Shown here: positions 13,671 through 22,396 of the stretch, in pieces
Numbering within the stretch: the stretch's first letter is position 1
Layout: each line of letters starts with the position of its first letter
Assembly (NCBI GenBank): GCA_029582155.1
Contig: CM055905.1
Location: 65,525,856-65,589,855 of the forward strand
DNA length: 64,000 bases
Reading direction: 5' to 3'
Source: Panopea generosa
Taxonomy: Eukaryota > Mollusca > Bivalvia > Adapedonta > Hiatellidae
Translations under genes and position numbers: made by a program
The notes under the pieces: generated by a model
Seen by the model: the letters and a program-made list of their open reading frames with translations, nothing else
Databases searched by the model: none
What the model was told of the DNA's origin: nothing

Positions 13671-14632
13671 CCTACTTTGGCTAGAGAGAGAGAGAGAGAG
13701 AGTTCCCTACTTTGGCTGTCAACAGTGTACACACAGAATCATGTATCCTAGTGAGTCTAGCAATGTTGCTGCAAAAAAATGTTCAAATATGGATACGTTG
13801 AGCAACTGTATATCCGTTACATTACTAGACATTACAATGGTAAAATCACCAAAAAATAAACACCGAGCAGTCGACGGGTAAAAGTCATATTGGTTCTCCT
13901 GCTTTCCATACAAATAATAAACGAAATGTCGTAACAGAAAACCAATCAATTGCTTACCTCCACTAAAGAGAGTAAAGGGACCAATCATTTTTTTAATTTA
14001 AATTGACATCTTTTCTTTCATTTGATAATTAGATACATAAGTAGAGCTCCTTTTTACTAGCATTTAACAATGACACATCGATTTGAAACTTACAATAAGT
14101 TTCATGGAATTAAAAAAAAATACACAGATAAGAAAAACTGACAGGTCCCTTATTTGTTTATTTATATTTGGTGTAACTCAAGCGTGCAAGCTAAGTTCGT
14201 ATTTCACTTTATGGCTTAAGATGCAATGTCATTAAAAAACTAAAGAACAAATTAGACGAGGCAATAATCTGCTGTATTGAAATTATCACCGGTTGTTTCC
14301 AGCTGTTTTATGAATGGTGTTTTCACACCACGGCGCCGCAACACAAGACCGCCTGTCGCGGTAATTCGACATTGAGTTAGATTGGCGCAGGCGTCACTCA
14401 CTGGCGCCCGACGTTGTAGAGACAACATTGATTATGCAGCTCTAGACATTCAGGCACATAACTATCCCATTTATTTAACAAGACAGGCGTCAGTGGGACG
14501 CCTCAGTTTCGATTTGTGTGTTACAGGGAGAAAAACCGACTTAGATAAAAGTTCGGTGACTGGGAGCTTACCGCAGTCCATGTTTTCGTCAGTTCGTTGA
14601 GACGTGACAATTACTTCATTGCTGTTATCCAT
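1981..14632 (-). CDS. Flavin-containing monooxygenase (FMO), 5' part, six exons, runs off left edge
   Basis: Minus-strand exons 14632–14572, 9795–9626, 9305–9153, 7222–7147, 3496–3406 and 2113–1981 join in phase (684 nt, 228 codons) with GT–AG introns. The product is the N-terminal part of a class B flavoprotein monooxygenase, a family that oxygenates N- and S-containing nucleophiles using FAD, NADPH and O2, usually on the ER membrane. Visible motifs: GAGASG at residues 28–33 (FAD), INTSKEMMCFSDFP from residue 79, CTGHH near residues 168–172, FKGKVVHSHDY at 185–195 (the FMO signature) and GIGNSGGD at 210–217 (NADPH). FMOs are usually about 430–550 residues, so roughly half is missing beyond position 1. 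No C-terminal exon is visible in 1–1980. The 21-residue extension before the usual start is atypical. Family assignment is firm; which FMO subtype is not resolvable here. Confidence 0.93.
2893..3085 (+). mobile_element. SINE-1 (tRNA-derived)
   Basis: tRNA-like head (agtccagtggtaaag ... gtttgatcctccgcc), then the body gctatgtgtggtgtccttga and the tail gtttcacaaccgatgtaaaa. Confidence 0.75.
3193..3365 (-). mobile_element. SINE-1, reverse copy
   Basis: Reverse complement of body and tail: attgtgaaacaatttcttac, cctgggtagaaccagtacta, ataccacacatagcc; the head is degraded. Confidence 0.7.
3406..3496 (-). CDS. FMO exon 5
   Basis: 91 nt, acceptor TTTTTTACAACAG, donor GACAG|GTACAT. Encodes STEDLIYDAVLICTGHHADV and RPTFPGLD, the conserved 'FDAV..CTGH' and 'P.FPG' blocks of FMOs. 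Leaves two bases that join the next exon as Arg. Confidence 0.95.
3625..4042. mobile_element. Repeat family F, left arm of an inverted pair
   Basis: About 420 bp, reverse complement of 5517–5942 with high similarity by eye (shared: gatagtgcagaggttgacaa; gcattgtcatgtttgaattg). Unclassified, no coding potential. Confidence 0.75.
4043..4348. mobile_element. MITE family E copy
   Basis: Begins aggcttctccacagacca, ends ctttgtgaggagaac. About 300 bp with cccctagcgcttgaattctt and acagcgcttgaaaatgtgtt inside. Ends are imperfect inverted repeats built on 'agcgcttg'. Confidence 0.7.
4636..4886. mobile_element. MITE family B2 copy
   Basis: Begins ttaaccctttacctgatg, ends atatggagtaaagggttaa. It shares the terminal repeats of family B1 but has different internal sequence (agcaaacagagtagactctg). 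In FMO intron 5'-3' region between exons 4 and 5. Confidence 0.75.
5078..5117. repeat. T-run then G-run
   Basis: About 12 T followed by 10 G and ggatggggtggggggag, at the tail end of a reverse SINE-4 fragment. Confidence 0.9.
5120..5248 (-). mobile_element. SINE-4, reverse fragment
   Basis: tatatggcatgtccagtctt, gagtagaaccactgtctttc and ttttgaactcataacctctg; preceded by a T/G homopolymer run. Confidence 0.6.
5424..5508. repeat. Three copies of a 26–28 bp unit
   Basis: 'caaacagagtaacctccctt' plus tgatat repeated three times in FMO intron sequence. Confidence 0.8.
5517..5942. mobile_element. Repeat family F, right arm of an inverted pair
   Basis: Mirrors 3625–4042; begins with gtgtaaccccaccattgatt and ends ataactgccattatgcgc. 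The short open frame over it is not conserved with the left arm. Confidence 0.75.
6262..6890. repeat. Minisatellite, about 30–36 bp unit, FMO intron
   Basis: About 18 units of ataaaactacacacatgtac plus acattatgat, with unit length varying through internal (at)n; one pure AT run at about 6359–6393. Confidence 0.9.
6893..7095 (+). mobile_element. SINE-1 copy
   Basis: Head with A-box-like tggtccaatggtatagc and B-box-like ggttcgatcc, then gcttagtactggttctat and cacaatcgatgtgaaa. Ends about 50 nt from FMO exon 4. Confidence 0.75.
7147..7222 (-). CDS. FMO exon 4
   Basis: 76 nt from acceptor CATATCCAG to donor ACAG|GTACTT. Encodes VVFIKKHKDFSTTGQWDV, matching the FMO 'DF..(T/S)GQW.V' block. Ends with one base that completes Gly with the next exon. 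Confidence 0.92.
7290..8366. repeat. Minisatellite, about 27 bp unit, pyrimidine-rich, FMO intron
   Basis: About 40 units of ccctcccctgtgctggtatt plus tgttc. The array lies between FMO exons 3 and 4, ending about 65 bp from exon 4. Long open frames through it (up to 353 codons) are stop-free repeat reading frames with no gene signals. Confidence 0.93.
8585..8785. repeat. Dispersed 'ggggccataactc' type repeat
   Basis: ggggccataactcctgtgaa, a short gaccgaca(t/c)tgac duplication, and ttcatcaggaaccattctga with gcggacagacggac. A type commonly seen in bivalve genomes from memory; no coding potential. Confidence 0.4.
8903..9110 (+). mobile_element. SINE-1 copy
   Basis: Head gtgcatggttcagtggcaga, body gctatgtgtggtgtccttga, tail ttcacaatcgatgtaaaata. 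Near full length; ends about 45 nt from FMO exon 3. Confidence 0.8.
9153..9305 (-). CDS. FMO exon 3
   Basis: 51 codons, phase 0 at both ends, acceptor TATCCAG and donor GAG|GTATAG. Begins VINTSKEMMCFSDFPIPAEF and ends RHIQFHTEV-like, the invariant FMO block between the FAD fold and the substrate/NADPH region. Confidence 0.95.
9378..9595. mobile_element. MITE family B1 copy with internal hairpin
   Basis: Ends in ctatggtaaagggtta and holds a 29-nt inverted repeat (9478–9506 against 9514–9542, one mismatch). It ends 30 bp from the donor of FMO exon 2, inside intron 2. Confidence 0.7.
9626..9795 (-). CDS. FMO exon 2, FAD-binding Rossmann segment
   Basis: The acceptor is CTTTACTCTTCAG and the donor ACG|GTATAC. 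It encodes MKVAIIGAGASGLTAIKS, the beta-alpha-beta FAD fold with GxGxxG, followed by YERTDDIGGLWNY, the conserved segment that in FMOs also contacts the flavin. Phase 0 at the 3' end. If exon 1 is non-coding, ATG 9793 would be the normal FMO start. Confidence 0.95.
9905..10030 (+). mobile_element. SINE-5 copy
   Basis: Head catcagtggtatagtggtgg, gtcattggttcaagacttg, then gtggatagttctaggtctgt, matching the 35777 copy. Confidence 0.6.
10080..10172 (-). mobile_element. tRNA-like SINE head, reverse
   Basis: The minus strand reads a box A (TGACCTGGTGGTAAAG) and box B (AGGTTCAAATCC), 10105–10170, facing the SINE-5 head at 9905. Too incomplete to fold as a tRNA. Confidence 0.5.
10270..10450 (+). mobile_element. 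SINE-4, diverged copy
   Basis: aacatgccatctcaagatta, ctctcactgctgaggttttg and cagttatttgcgaaaggatt keep the family order; the rest is degraded. Confidence 0.5.
10755..10914. mobile_element. MITE family A copy in FMO intron 1
   Basis: From tacagacaaacctatcttaa to cacaggtatgactgta, about 160 bp with terminal inverted repeats and the ttgcttaatacaggtt block. Confidence 0.75.
11090..11300. mobile_element. MITE family C copy
   Basis: Terminal inverted repeats of about 30 bp: aggtcattataaattaaatg at the left and aattaatttattatggcctt at the right, with a T-rich core and 'aaaagggtcggggcggcatg'. Confidence 0.75.
11567..11587. repeat. Poly-C tract (21 C)
   Basis: Uninterrupted C run followed by ctccctcccaccgcctcccc; in FMO intron 1. 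Confidence 0.95.
11895..12070. mobile_element. Repeat family J copy
   Basis: gggcaggtccaagatttcag, gcaacacaaaatctgaatgg and tagtgggtttaaatataatg match 45625–45870. Non-coding, origin unknown. Confidence 0.6.
12390..12605. mobile_element. Repeat family F, diverged partial copy
   Basis: tttaatgctcattttgtgatttg, ttgaaagcaactgtcatacattt and gtttggaaattgggta follow the order of family F at 3650–3810. Confidence 0.5.
12605..12880. mobile_element. MITE family H copy with expanded left end
   Basis: atcaaggacgcatatagaaaa, gaaactgattgtgaatttatg and cttgcaaaatcttgttttc match 49034–49140. The left end is repeated about six times as a 24–27 bp unit containing 'aaggacgtatatagag'. Confidence 0.55.
13584..13701. 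repeat. (GA)n microsatellite, two tracts
   Basis: A pure GA run 13584–13667, the linker ttccctactttggcta, a second GA run 13684–13701, then the linker again. Confidence 0.95.
14325..14410. other. CpG-rich patch near FMO 5' end
   Basis: A short GC- and CpG-rich stretch (cacggcgccg, cctgtcgcgg, actggcgcccgacg) in otherwise AT-rich DNA, about 160–250 nt inside intron 1 from the proposed first exon. It fits a small promoter-associated CpG patch. Confidence 0.35.
14572..14632 (-). CDS. FMO exon 1 (probable start exon)
   Basis: ATG at 14632 sits in a strong Kozak context (CACCATGG) and an in-frame TAA lies about 60 nt upstream (14693–14695). Twenty codons plus one base end at the donor G|GTAAGC (14571). 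The single overhanging G joins the two bases TA at the head of the next exon to give Val, keeping the frame. The peptide starts MDNSNEVIVTSQRTDEN and has no signal-peptide character. The phase match and donor support it, but without transcript data it could instead be a leader exon, with translation starting at the Met at 9793. Confidence 0.65.
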
Positions 14633-14636
14633 GGTG

Positions 14637-14652
14637 CACGTGGGGGCACGTG
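14637..14652. promoter_or_regulatory. Two CACGTG E-boxes 4 bp apart next to the FMO start
   Basis: Perfect palindromic CACGTG hexamers at 14637–14642 and 14647–14652, separated by GGGG and ending 5 nt upstream of the FMO ATG on the minus strand. CACGTG is the canonical E-box of bHLH-Zip factors and contains the ACGTG core used by bHLH-PAS factors. Position fits a proximal promoter or 5' UTR element; function is inferred. Confidence 0.4.
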
Positions 14653-14789
14653 TAATCCTTAGTTTGTGTAGAAGTATGTTTGAACAATTATATTATTCTT
14701 TCTCGCCTTAATATGAGGTAAAAAAGTATTCAACAGGTATGATCAATGCATCGGTAATATTGATCATCATGTAACCATGTTATAAGTGA

Positions 14790-17358
14790 CTGCTATAATG
14801 GTTCACAGGTGCATATCTATCTGTAATAATTGATACAGATCTATAATGATGCACATGTGCAGATCAATAGTTGCGCACAGGTGCAGATGTATCTGTTAAT
14901 TGTAATGATGCACCAGTGCAGATAAATAATGGTACACAGGTGCATATCTATCTGTAATGATGCAATGGTGCAGATCTATAATGGAACGCAGGTGCATATC
15001 TATCTGTAATGATGCACTGGTGCATCTGTAATGATGCATCAGTGTAGATCTTTAATGGAACACGGGTGCATATCTATCTGTAATGATGCACTGGTGCAGA
15101 TCTATAATGGTATGCATGTGCATATCTATATGTAATGATGTACTGGTGCAGATCTATAATGGTATGCATGTGCATATCTATCTGTAATGATGCACTGGTG
15201 CAGATCTATAATGGAACACGGGTGCATATCTATCTGTAATGATGCACTGGTGCAGATCTATAATGGTACGCAGGTGCATATCTATCTGTAATGATGCACT
15301 GGTGCAGATCTATAATGGTATGCAGGTGCATATCTATCTGTAATGATGCACTGATGCAGATCTATAAAGGTACACAGGTGCATATCTATATGTAATGATT
15401 GACAAGTGCAGATCTATAATGGTACACAGGTGCATATCTACCTGTAATGATGCACCGGTACAGATATTTGATGTTACACAGGTGCATATCTACCTGTAAT
15501 GATGCACTGGTACAGATATTTGATGTTACACAGGTGCATATCTATCTGTAATGATGCATCAGTGCAGATCTATAATAGTACACAGGTGATATCTATCTGT
15601 AATGATGCACTGGTGCAGATCTATAATGGTACGCAGGTGCATATCTATCTGTAATGATGCACTGGTGCAGATCTATAAAGGTACACAGGTGCATATCTTT
15701 ATGTAATGATTGACCAGTGCAGATCTATAATGGTACAAAAGTGCATATCTACCTGTAATGATGCACCGGTACAGATATTTGATGTTACACAGGTGCATAT
15801 CTACCTGTAATGATGCACTGGTACAGATATTTGATGTTACACAGGTGCATATCTATCTGTAATAATGCATCAGTGCAGATCTATAATGGTACACAGGTGA
15901 TATCTATCTGTTATGATGCACTGGTGCATATCTATAATGGTATGCATGTGCATATCTATCTGTAATGATGCACTGGTGCAGATCTATAATGGAACACGGG
16001 TGCATGTCTATCTGTAATGATGCACTAGTGCAGATCTATAATGGTACGCAGGTGCATATCTATCTGTAATGATGCACTGGTGCAGATCTATAATGGTACA
16101 TAGGTGCATATTTATCTGTAATGATGCACCAGTATAGATGTATGATGTTACACAGGTGCATATCTATCTGTAATGATGCATCAGTGCAGATCTATAATGG
16201 TACACAGGTGCATATCTACCTGTAATGATGCACCAGTACAGATATATGATGTTACACAGGTGCATGTCTATCTGTAATGATGCATCAGTGCAGATATATA
16301 ATGGTACACAGGTGCATATCTATCTGTTATGATGCACCGGTTTAGATTTATAATGGTACACAGGTGCATATCTATCTGTAATGATGTACAGGTGCAGATC
16401 TATAATGGAACACAGGTGCATATCTCTCTGTAATGATGTACCGGTGCAGAGATATAATGGTACACAAGCGCATATCTATCTGTAATGATGCACCAGTGCA
16501 GATCTATAATGGTACACAGGTGCATATCTACCTGTAATGATGTACCGGTGCATATATAATGGAACACAGGTGCATATCTATCTGTAATGTTGCATCGGTG
16601 CAGATATATAATGGAACACAGGTGCATATCTATCTGTAATGTTGCATCGGTGCAGATATATAATGGAACACAGGTGCATATCTATTTGTAATGATGCACC
16701 AGTGCAGATCTATAATGGTAAACAGGTGCATATCTACCTGTTATGATGCACCATTGCAGAATAATAATGGTACACAGGTGCATATCTATCTGTTATGATG
16801 CACCGGTTTAGATTTATAATGGTACACAGGTGCATATCTATCTGTAATGATGCACCGATGCAGGTCTATAATGGAACACAGGTGCATATCTATTTGTAAT
16901 GATGCACCAGTGCAGATCTATAATGGTAAACAGGTGCAGATCTACCTGTAATGATGCACCGGTGCAGAATTATAATGGTACACAGGTGCATATCTATCTG
17001 TAATGATGCACCGATGCAGGTCTATAATGGTACACAGGTGCATATCTACCTGTAATGATATACCGGTGCAGATCTATAATGGAACACAGGTGCATATCTA
17101 TATGTAATGATGCATAGGTGCAGATCTATAAGTGAAAACAGGTGCATAACTCTCTGTAATGATGTACCGGTGCAGAGATATAATGGTACACAGGTGCATA
17201 TCTATCTGTAATGGTGCACTGGTGCAGATCTATAATGGTACACAGGTGCATATCTATCTGTAATGGTGCACTGGTGCAGGTCTATAATGGTACACAGGTG
17301 CATATCTACCTGTAATGATGCACCAGTACAGATATATAAAGGTACACAGGTGCATATC
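14790..17358. repeat. Minisatellite, 52 bp unit, about 49 copies
   Basis: Unit tgtaatgatgcactggtgca / gatctataatggtacacagg / tgcatatctatc, with each half carrying a ggtgca(g/t)atcta motif. It starts 160 bp upstream of the FMO start. Confidence 0.95.
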
Positions 17359-17359
17359 C

Positions 17360-17600
17360 TGGAAAAGTCATGGATGTTGTAAACTCAGTTGATAGTTCCT
17401 TCTTACTATCAATCCTGGGGCTGTGAGTTCAAATCCGCGCTCAGCCACAGTTTTGATGATGGTTGATATGCCACATTATGTATCATTGTCATTTGTTTAA
17501 TGCCTCTGATTCATGTGGGAAAGTTATCAGTTACTTGCGGAGATTGGATTGCTGGAGTGCTGGTTAACCTTCCTGGATCCCAGGAAAGAATGGTTTACTG
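17360..17600 (+). mobile_element. SINE-3 copy abutting the 52-bp array
   Basis: aactcagttgatagttcctt head, gctgtgagttcaaatccgcg B box, gattcatgtgggaaagttat and gttacttgcggagattgg body. It starts exactly where the minisatellite ends. Confidence 0.7.
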
Positions 17601-17749
17601 ATCATAATCACCTCTGTGGATTAACTGGGCTATCAAAATCCTCTCCGTGAAATCAGTAGGGCTATCAGTATAGCCTCCATGGAAGTTTGTCCAATTAACC
17701 CTGAATTAAGGCTGTCATTATCTACTGGTATATCAGGTAAAGTTGCTGT

Positions 17750-17799
17750 AAATGTCTTAAAAAATAAAATTACTTTTTAAATGGATAAACAGCGTCTCA

Positions 17800-17883
<84 letters not shown>

Positions 17884-18294
17884 ATTTGGTATGTCAACTC
17901 CAACAAAATGAGACAAAATCAATATATAAATTGGGAGTCGTAACCTTGAAACAAAATCCCCATTCTATTATTAGAAAGCACTTTAATATTGCTTGACGAC
18001 CTTCGCTTCATCATTCAGACTTTTTCTAAGATGAAACAATTTTTATTATGTGTAAAATGGATCAAATCATGTGACCCATTTAATACATCACAAAGTACGT
18101 TGTAAATTTAAATTGGAAATCTATTTAAGTCTAACATAGGCACGTAGCTCAAGCTAGGAGATCTCTTTTCAATATATCATTTTGGCATGTCTAAATAAAT
18201 ATCCTTTTAGCAATACGGGGTTAGTGAGTATGTAGAGGCATGACATAATGGGAAAAAAATGTTTTTTTGAAAAAACCTGATAAATTCCCTTTAA
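17750..18294. mobile_element. Element family D, about 545 bp
   Basis: Ends in gataaattccctttaa and contains tttggcatgtctaaataaatatcctttt and tttggtatgtcaactccaac blocks that recur at 34.0 and 47.0 kb. A TAAA microsatellite (17801–17884) has expanded inside it. Confidence 0.65.
17801..17884. repeat. (TAAA)n microsatellite
   Basis: 21 uninterrupted taaa units inside an element family D copy. Confidence 0.97.
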
Positions 18295-18360
18295 GGAAAG
18301 TGTCAGTTATTCAATTGTGGCTGGAAATGAAAATGGTAATTAGTAAAATAGAGGATAATA

Positions 18361-18388
<28 letters not shown>
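18361..18388. repeat. (ATTG)n microsatellite
   Basis: Seven attg units at the tail end of the reverse SINE-3 copy at 18393. Confidence 0.9.
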
Positions 18389-18392
<4 letters not shown>

Positions 18393-18668
18393 ATTTGTGT
18401 CATTTTTATGCCATGGACGGCTAACAGACGATCAGTTAACCTAACCACTGTTTCCTGGGATTAACCAGTACTCGAGCACACCCCATCTCCGCAAGTAACT
18501 GATAACTTTCCAACTTGAATCAGTGGTGAGCTTGGTGGTGAGAGACGAATGACAATGAGACACAATGTCGTATATCAATCATCACAGAGACTGTTGCCGG
18601 GCGGGGATTCAAACTCACGACCCCTGGATTGATAGTCAGACGCTTAACAAACTGAGCTAATCGGGCCC
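18393..18668 (-). mobile_element. SINE-3, reverse copy with well-kept tRNA-like head
   Basis: atttttatgccatggacggc, accccatctccgcaagtaac, atcatcacagagactgttgc, and on the minus strand a head with TTAGCTCAGTTTGTTAAGCG (box A) and GTTTGAATCCCC (box B), 18585–18668. Confidence 0.8.
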
Positions 18669-18964
18669 GGCTAGAGGATAATAAATACTTAATGAAGAAC
18701 TTTTGATAGCCTTGTTATTTCCATGTAGGGAATAATGATAACCTTGCTAAATCCACAGAGGGGGTTGGGTTTGATATAGCCCTAAATGCAAAACTAGGAA
18801 ATTGGTTTTGTTACAGCCTGTCATTTTTCACTGGAGGGGATTTTTAGGCCCTCCCAGGGGTCTTGAAGATCTGGGGAATATTAGCCAATTATTTTTAGGG
18901 ATCTGGGAAACATTGACCATTACTTCCAGTGATCCCGGGATCAAAGGCCTAATTTTAGAGCTGT

Positions 18965-19160
18965 GGGAAAAATACTTTTGGGAAGCTATGGCGAATACTT
19001 TTGGGAAGCTATGGCGAATACTTTTGGGAAGCTATGGCGAATACTTTTGGGAAGCTATGGCGAATACTTTTGGGAAGCTATGGTGAAGCTATGGTGAATA
19101 CTTTTGGGAAGCTATGGTGAATACTTTTGGAAAGCTATGGCGAATACTTTTGCAAAGATC
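18965..19160. repeat. Minisatellite, 23 bp unit, about 8 copies
   Basis: Unit tacttttgggaagctatggc plus gaa, very homogeneous. A stop-free frame across it and its flanks is not supported as a gene. Confidence 0.92.
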
Positions 19161-19865
19161 TGGGGAACAATGGCCATTTCTTTAAGAAATCCAGGGAACA
19201 GGGGACCCCCTGGGAGGGCCTCTTTTTATGAAAAAAAGTATTATGATGTCCCCCATAGTGACAGAGCCACAGCGGTCATTCTTTGACTCGACCAGCTTGG
19301 CACCTCAGAACTATGGACGGCTGATTTATAGTTTAAAACAGCATCAGTTAACATCTACAACAGTCATGCATTTAAAAGCATCTCATAAGTATTCATGGAT
19401 TATAAAACTGACAGACATGATAAAACCTTACAGTTGTATGAAGTTTAATAAGATGAATATATCAATGAAAATTCAGATCAGTGGTTCCCTAGAAAAGTTG
19501 CCTTCAAATTTCACTACCCTATTATGCGAGCTCTTTATTCTTGTGAATTATCTCCGAGGATGTGATATTACGTGTGTATGTTTACTGTTTTGAGTCGTGT
19601 GGCAGGCTGGCAGCTACAGTAGCATCATTATAATCAATGGTGCAATCCTCGAGAATATTTGTGGTCTGCCAGTCTAGACATAATACTTCACTTTAATACA
19701 GCCTGCACCAGACTGTCTGCTCTCGCTTATATACAACTTTGAAGCTGGCAGTTTATGTCATGAATATTCAATATAGCTACTAATCTCTAAGTAGGCCCAG
19801 ACAATGTTGACTTCAGTAAATGTGTCCTTCTCTTGATGTTAATTGTTTCAGTAATCATTTTAGAT

Positions 19866-19921
19866 AAGCCTTCCCCCTCCCTCCCCCCCCCCCCCCACCC
19901 CCCCCTCACACACACACACAC
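19866..19921. repeat. C-rich tract and (CA)n
   Basis: ccctccctc followed by runs of C of 14 and 7, then cacacacacacacaca, directly before the SINE-3 head at 19918. Confidence 0.9.
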
Positions 19922-20060
19922 AACCCGGGTAGCTCAGGCGGTGACTTGTCTGAATGTCAATCCAGGATCTGTGTGTTCAAGTCTCCACCCAGCCACAGTT
20001 TCTGCAATTTGTTTGGTGGCTATGAATCTTTCAACTCTGAATAAATTATGTGGGGAAGTA
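19918..20060 (+). mobile_element. SINE-3 head and start of body, continuing into a 59-bp array
   Basis: acccgggtagctcaggcggt head, gtgttcaagtctccac B box, then body sequence up to ttatgtggggaagtagtcag, which becomes the unit of the following minisatellite. Confidence 0.7.
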
Positions 20061-21690
20061 GTCAGTGACATCCAGAGGTTTTGTATTATAGTATTATTTA
20101 ACCATCAAAATGTGATCAAGTAGTCAGTGACATGCAGAGGTTGTATTTAGTATTATTTAACCATCAAAATGTGATCAAGTAGTCAGTGACATGCAGAGGT
20201 TGTATTTAGTATTATTTAACTGTCAAAATGTGGGGAAGTAGTCAGTGACATGCAGAGGTTGTATTTTAGTACTATTTAACCGTCAATATGTGGGGAAGTA
20301 GTCAGTGACATGCAAAGGTTATATTTAGTATTATTTAACTGTCAAAATGTGATCAAGTAGTCAGTGACATGCAGAGGTTGTATTTAAGTATTATTTAACT
20401 GTCAAAATGTGACCAAGTAGTCAGTGACATGCAGAGGTTGTATTTTAGTATTATTTAACTGTCAAAATGTGGGGAAGTAGTCAGTGACATGCAGAGGTTG
20501 TATTTTAGTATTATTTAAACCGTCAAAATGTGGGGAAGTAGTCAGTGACATGCAAAGGTTGTATTTAGTATTATTTAACTGTCAAAATGTGATCAAGTGG
20601 TCAGTGACATGCAGAGGTTGTATTTTAGTATTATTTAACCGTCAAAATGTGGGGAAGTAGTCAGTGACATGCAGAGGTTGTATTTTAGTATTATTTAACT
20701 GTCAAAATGTGGGGAAGTAGTCAGTGACATGCAAAGGTTGTATTTAGTATAATTTAACCTTCAAAATGTGATCAAGTAGTCAGTGACATGCAAAGGTTGT
20801 ATTTAGTATTATTTAACCGTCAAAATGTGGGGAAGTAGTCAGTGACATGCAGCGGTTGTATTTAGTATTATTTAACCGTCAAAATGTGGGGAAGTAGTCA
20901 GTGACATGCAGAGGTTGTATTTTAGTATTATTTAACCGTCAAAATATGGGGAAGTAGTCAGTGACATGCAGTGGTTGTATTTAGTATTATTTAACCGCCA
21001 AAATGTGGGGAAGTAGTCAGTGACATGCAGAGGTTGTATTTAGTATTATTTAACATCAAAATGAGGGGAAGTAGTCAGTGACATGCAGAGGTTGTATTTA
21101 GTATTATTTAATATCAAAATGAGGGGAAGTAGTCAGTGACATGAAGAGGTTGATTTAGAATTTTTTAACTGCAAAAATGTGGAGAGTAGTCAGTGACATG
21201 CAGAGGTTGTATTTAGTATTATTTAACCGTCAAAATGTGGGAAGTAGTCATTGACATGCAGAGGTTGTATTTAGTATTATTTAACATCAAAATTGGGGAA
21301 GTAGTCAGTGACATGCAGAGGTTGTATTTAGTATTATTTAACATCAAAATGAGGGGAAGTAGTCAGTGACATGCAGAGGTTGTATTTAGTATTATTTAAC
21401 CATCAAAATGAGGGGAAATAGTCAGTGACATGTAGTGGTTGTATTTAGTATTATCAACTGCCAAAATGTGGGGAAGGAGTCAGTGACATGCAAAGGTTGT
21501 ATTTAGTATTATTTAACCGTCAAAATGTGGCGAAGTAGTCAGTGACATGCAAAGGTTGTATTTAGTATTATTTAACTGCCAAAAAGTGGGGAAGTAGTCA
21601 TTGACATGCAGAGGTTGTTTTTAGTATTATTTAACTGCCAAAATGTCGGGAAGTAGTCAGTGACATGCAAAGGTTGTATTTTAGTACAAG
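20035..21690. repeat. Minisatellite, 59 bp unit, about 28 copies, SINE-derived
   Basis: Unit tgtggggaagtagtcagtga / catgcagaggttgtatttag / tattatttaaccgtcaaaa. The first 36 bp resemble the SINE-3 body (gtgggaaagttatcagttac), and the array begins inside a SINE-3 copy. Confidence 0.93.
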
Positions 21691-21749
21691 TTTACCGACT
21701 AGTAGATCCCAGGAATGACAATTGGGTGTGCTGATCTCCGTCAAATAAC

Positions 21750-21935
21750 TTAACCCTTTACTTCATATAAACACCTTTGGACACCTCTAATATCGAAACC
21801 ATTAATTCACCACATATCAGCAATGGGTGAATTATGTTTATATTAACTTGAGCAATCTGAACTATTCCTGCACTGTTTTCAAAGGCCTTCTGTGATTGGT
21901 GCAGGAAAACGTGTATCTATGGAGTAAATGGTTAA
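21750..21935. mobile_element. MITE family B1, deleted copy
   Basis: Begins ttaaccctttacttcata and ends tatggagtaaatggttaa; one arm of the central hairpin is missing. Confidence 0.7.
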
Positions 21936-22166
21936 ATACTGTTGAAAGAAAAGTCACCAAACCCCATACATACAAACAGAAATGAATTTCATTTAAAGAT
22001 GCATCAACTATAACTTTCTGTTCAGTAAATGATGGAAAGTTTATTGTATCCCAAAGAGAAAGGTTACATTTGAAGATAATGGTTGGTTCCATCCTTGTAG
22101 TTTATTTTATTTATGAGAACTTTGTTAATACACAGGTCAGCATTTTCCATTTTATTCATCAGTGTT

Positions 22167-22396
22167 TTAACCCTTTACTCCATAGACACGCGTTTTCCCG
22201 CACCAATCACAGAAGGCCTTTGAAAACAGTGCAAGAAGAGTTCAGATTGCTTGTGACGAGCAATCTGAACACTTCCCGCACTGTTTTCCACTCTGTCAGT
22301 TAATATAAACATATTTCACCCATTGCTGATATGTGGTGAATTAATGCTTTCAATTTAGAAGAGTCCAAGAAAATGCTTATGGAGCAAAGGGTTAAC
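22167..22396. mobile_element. MITE family B1, full-length copy
   Basis: Begins ttaaccctttactccata, ends ttatggagcaaagggttaac. The centre is a long hairpin of the gcagattgctcg type, with gttcagattgcttg facing gagcaatctgaac. Confidence 0.8.

Noticed and set aside
13530..13881. Arg/Glu alternating open frames
   Set aside because: (GA)n microsatellite read as RE/ER; no gene evidence.
18585..18668. Possible tRNA gene on the minus strand
   Set aside because: Boxes A and B are good, but the sequence continues into a SINE-3 body and the same head occurs in many copies; arms do not form a full cloverleaf by eye.
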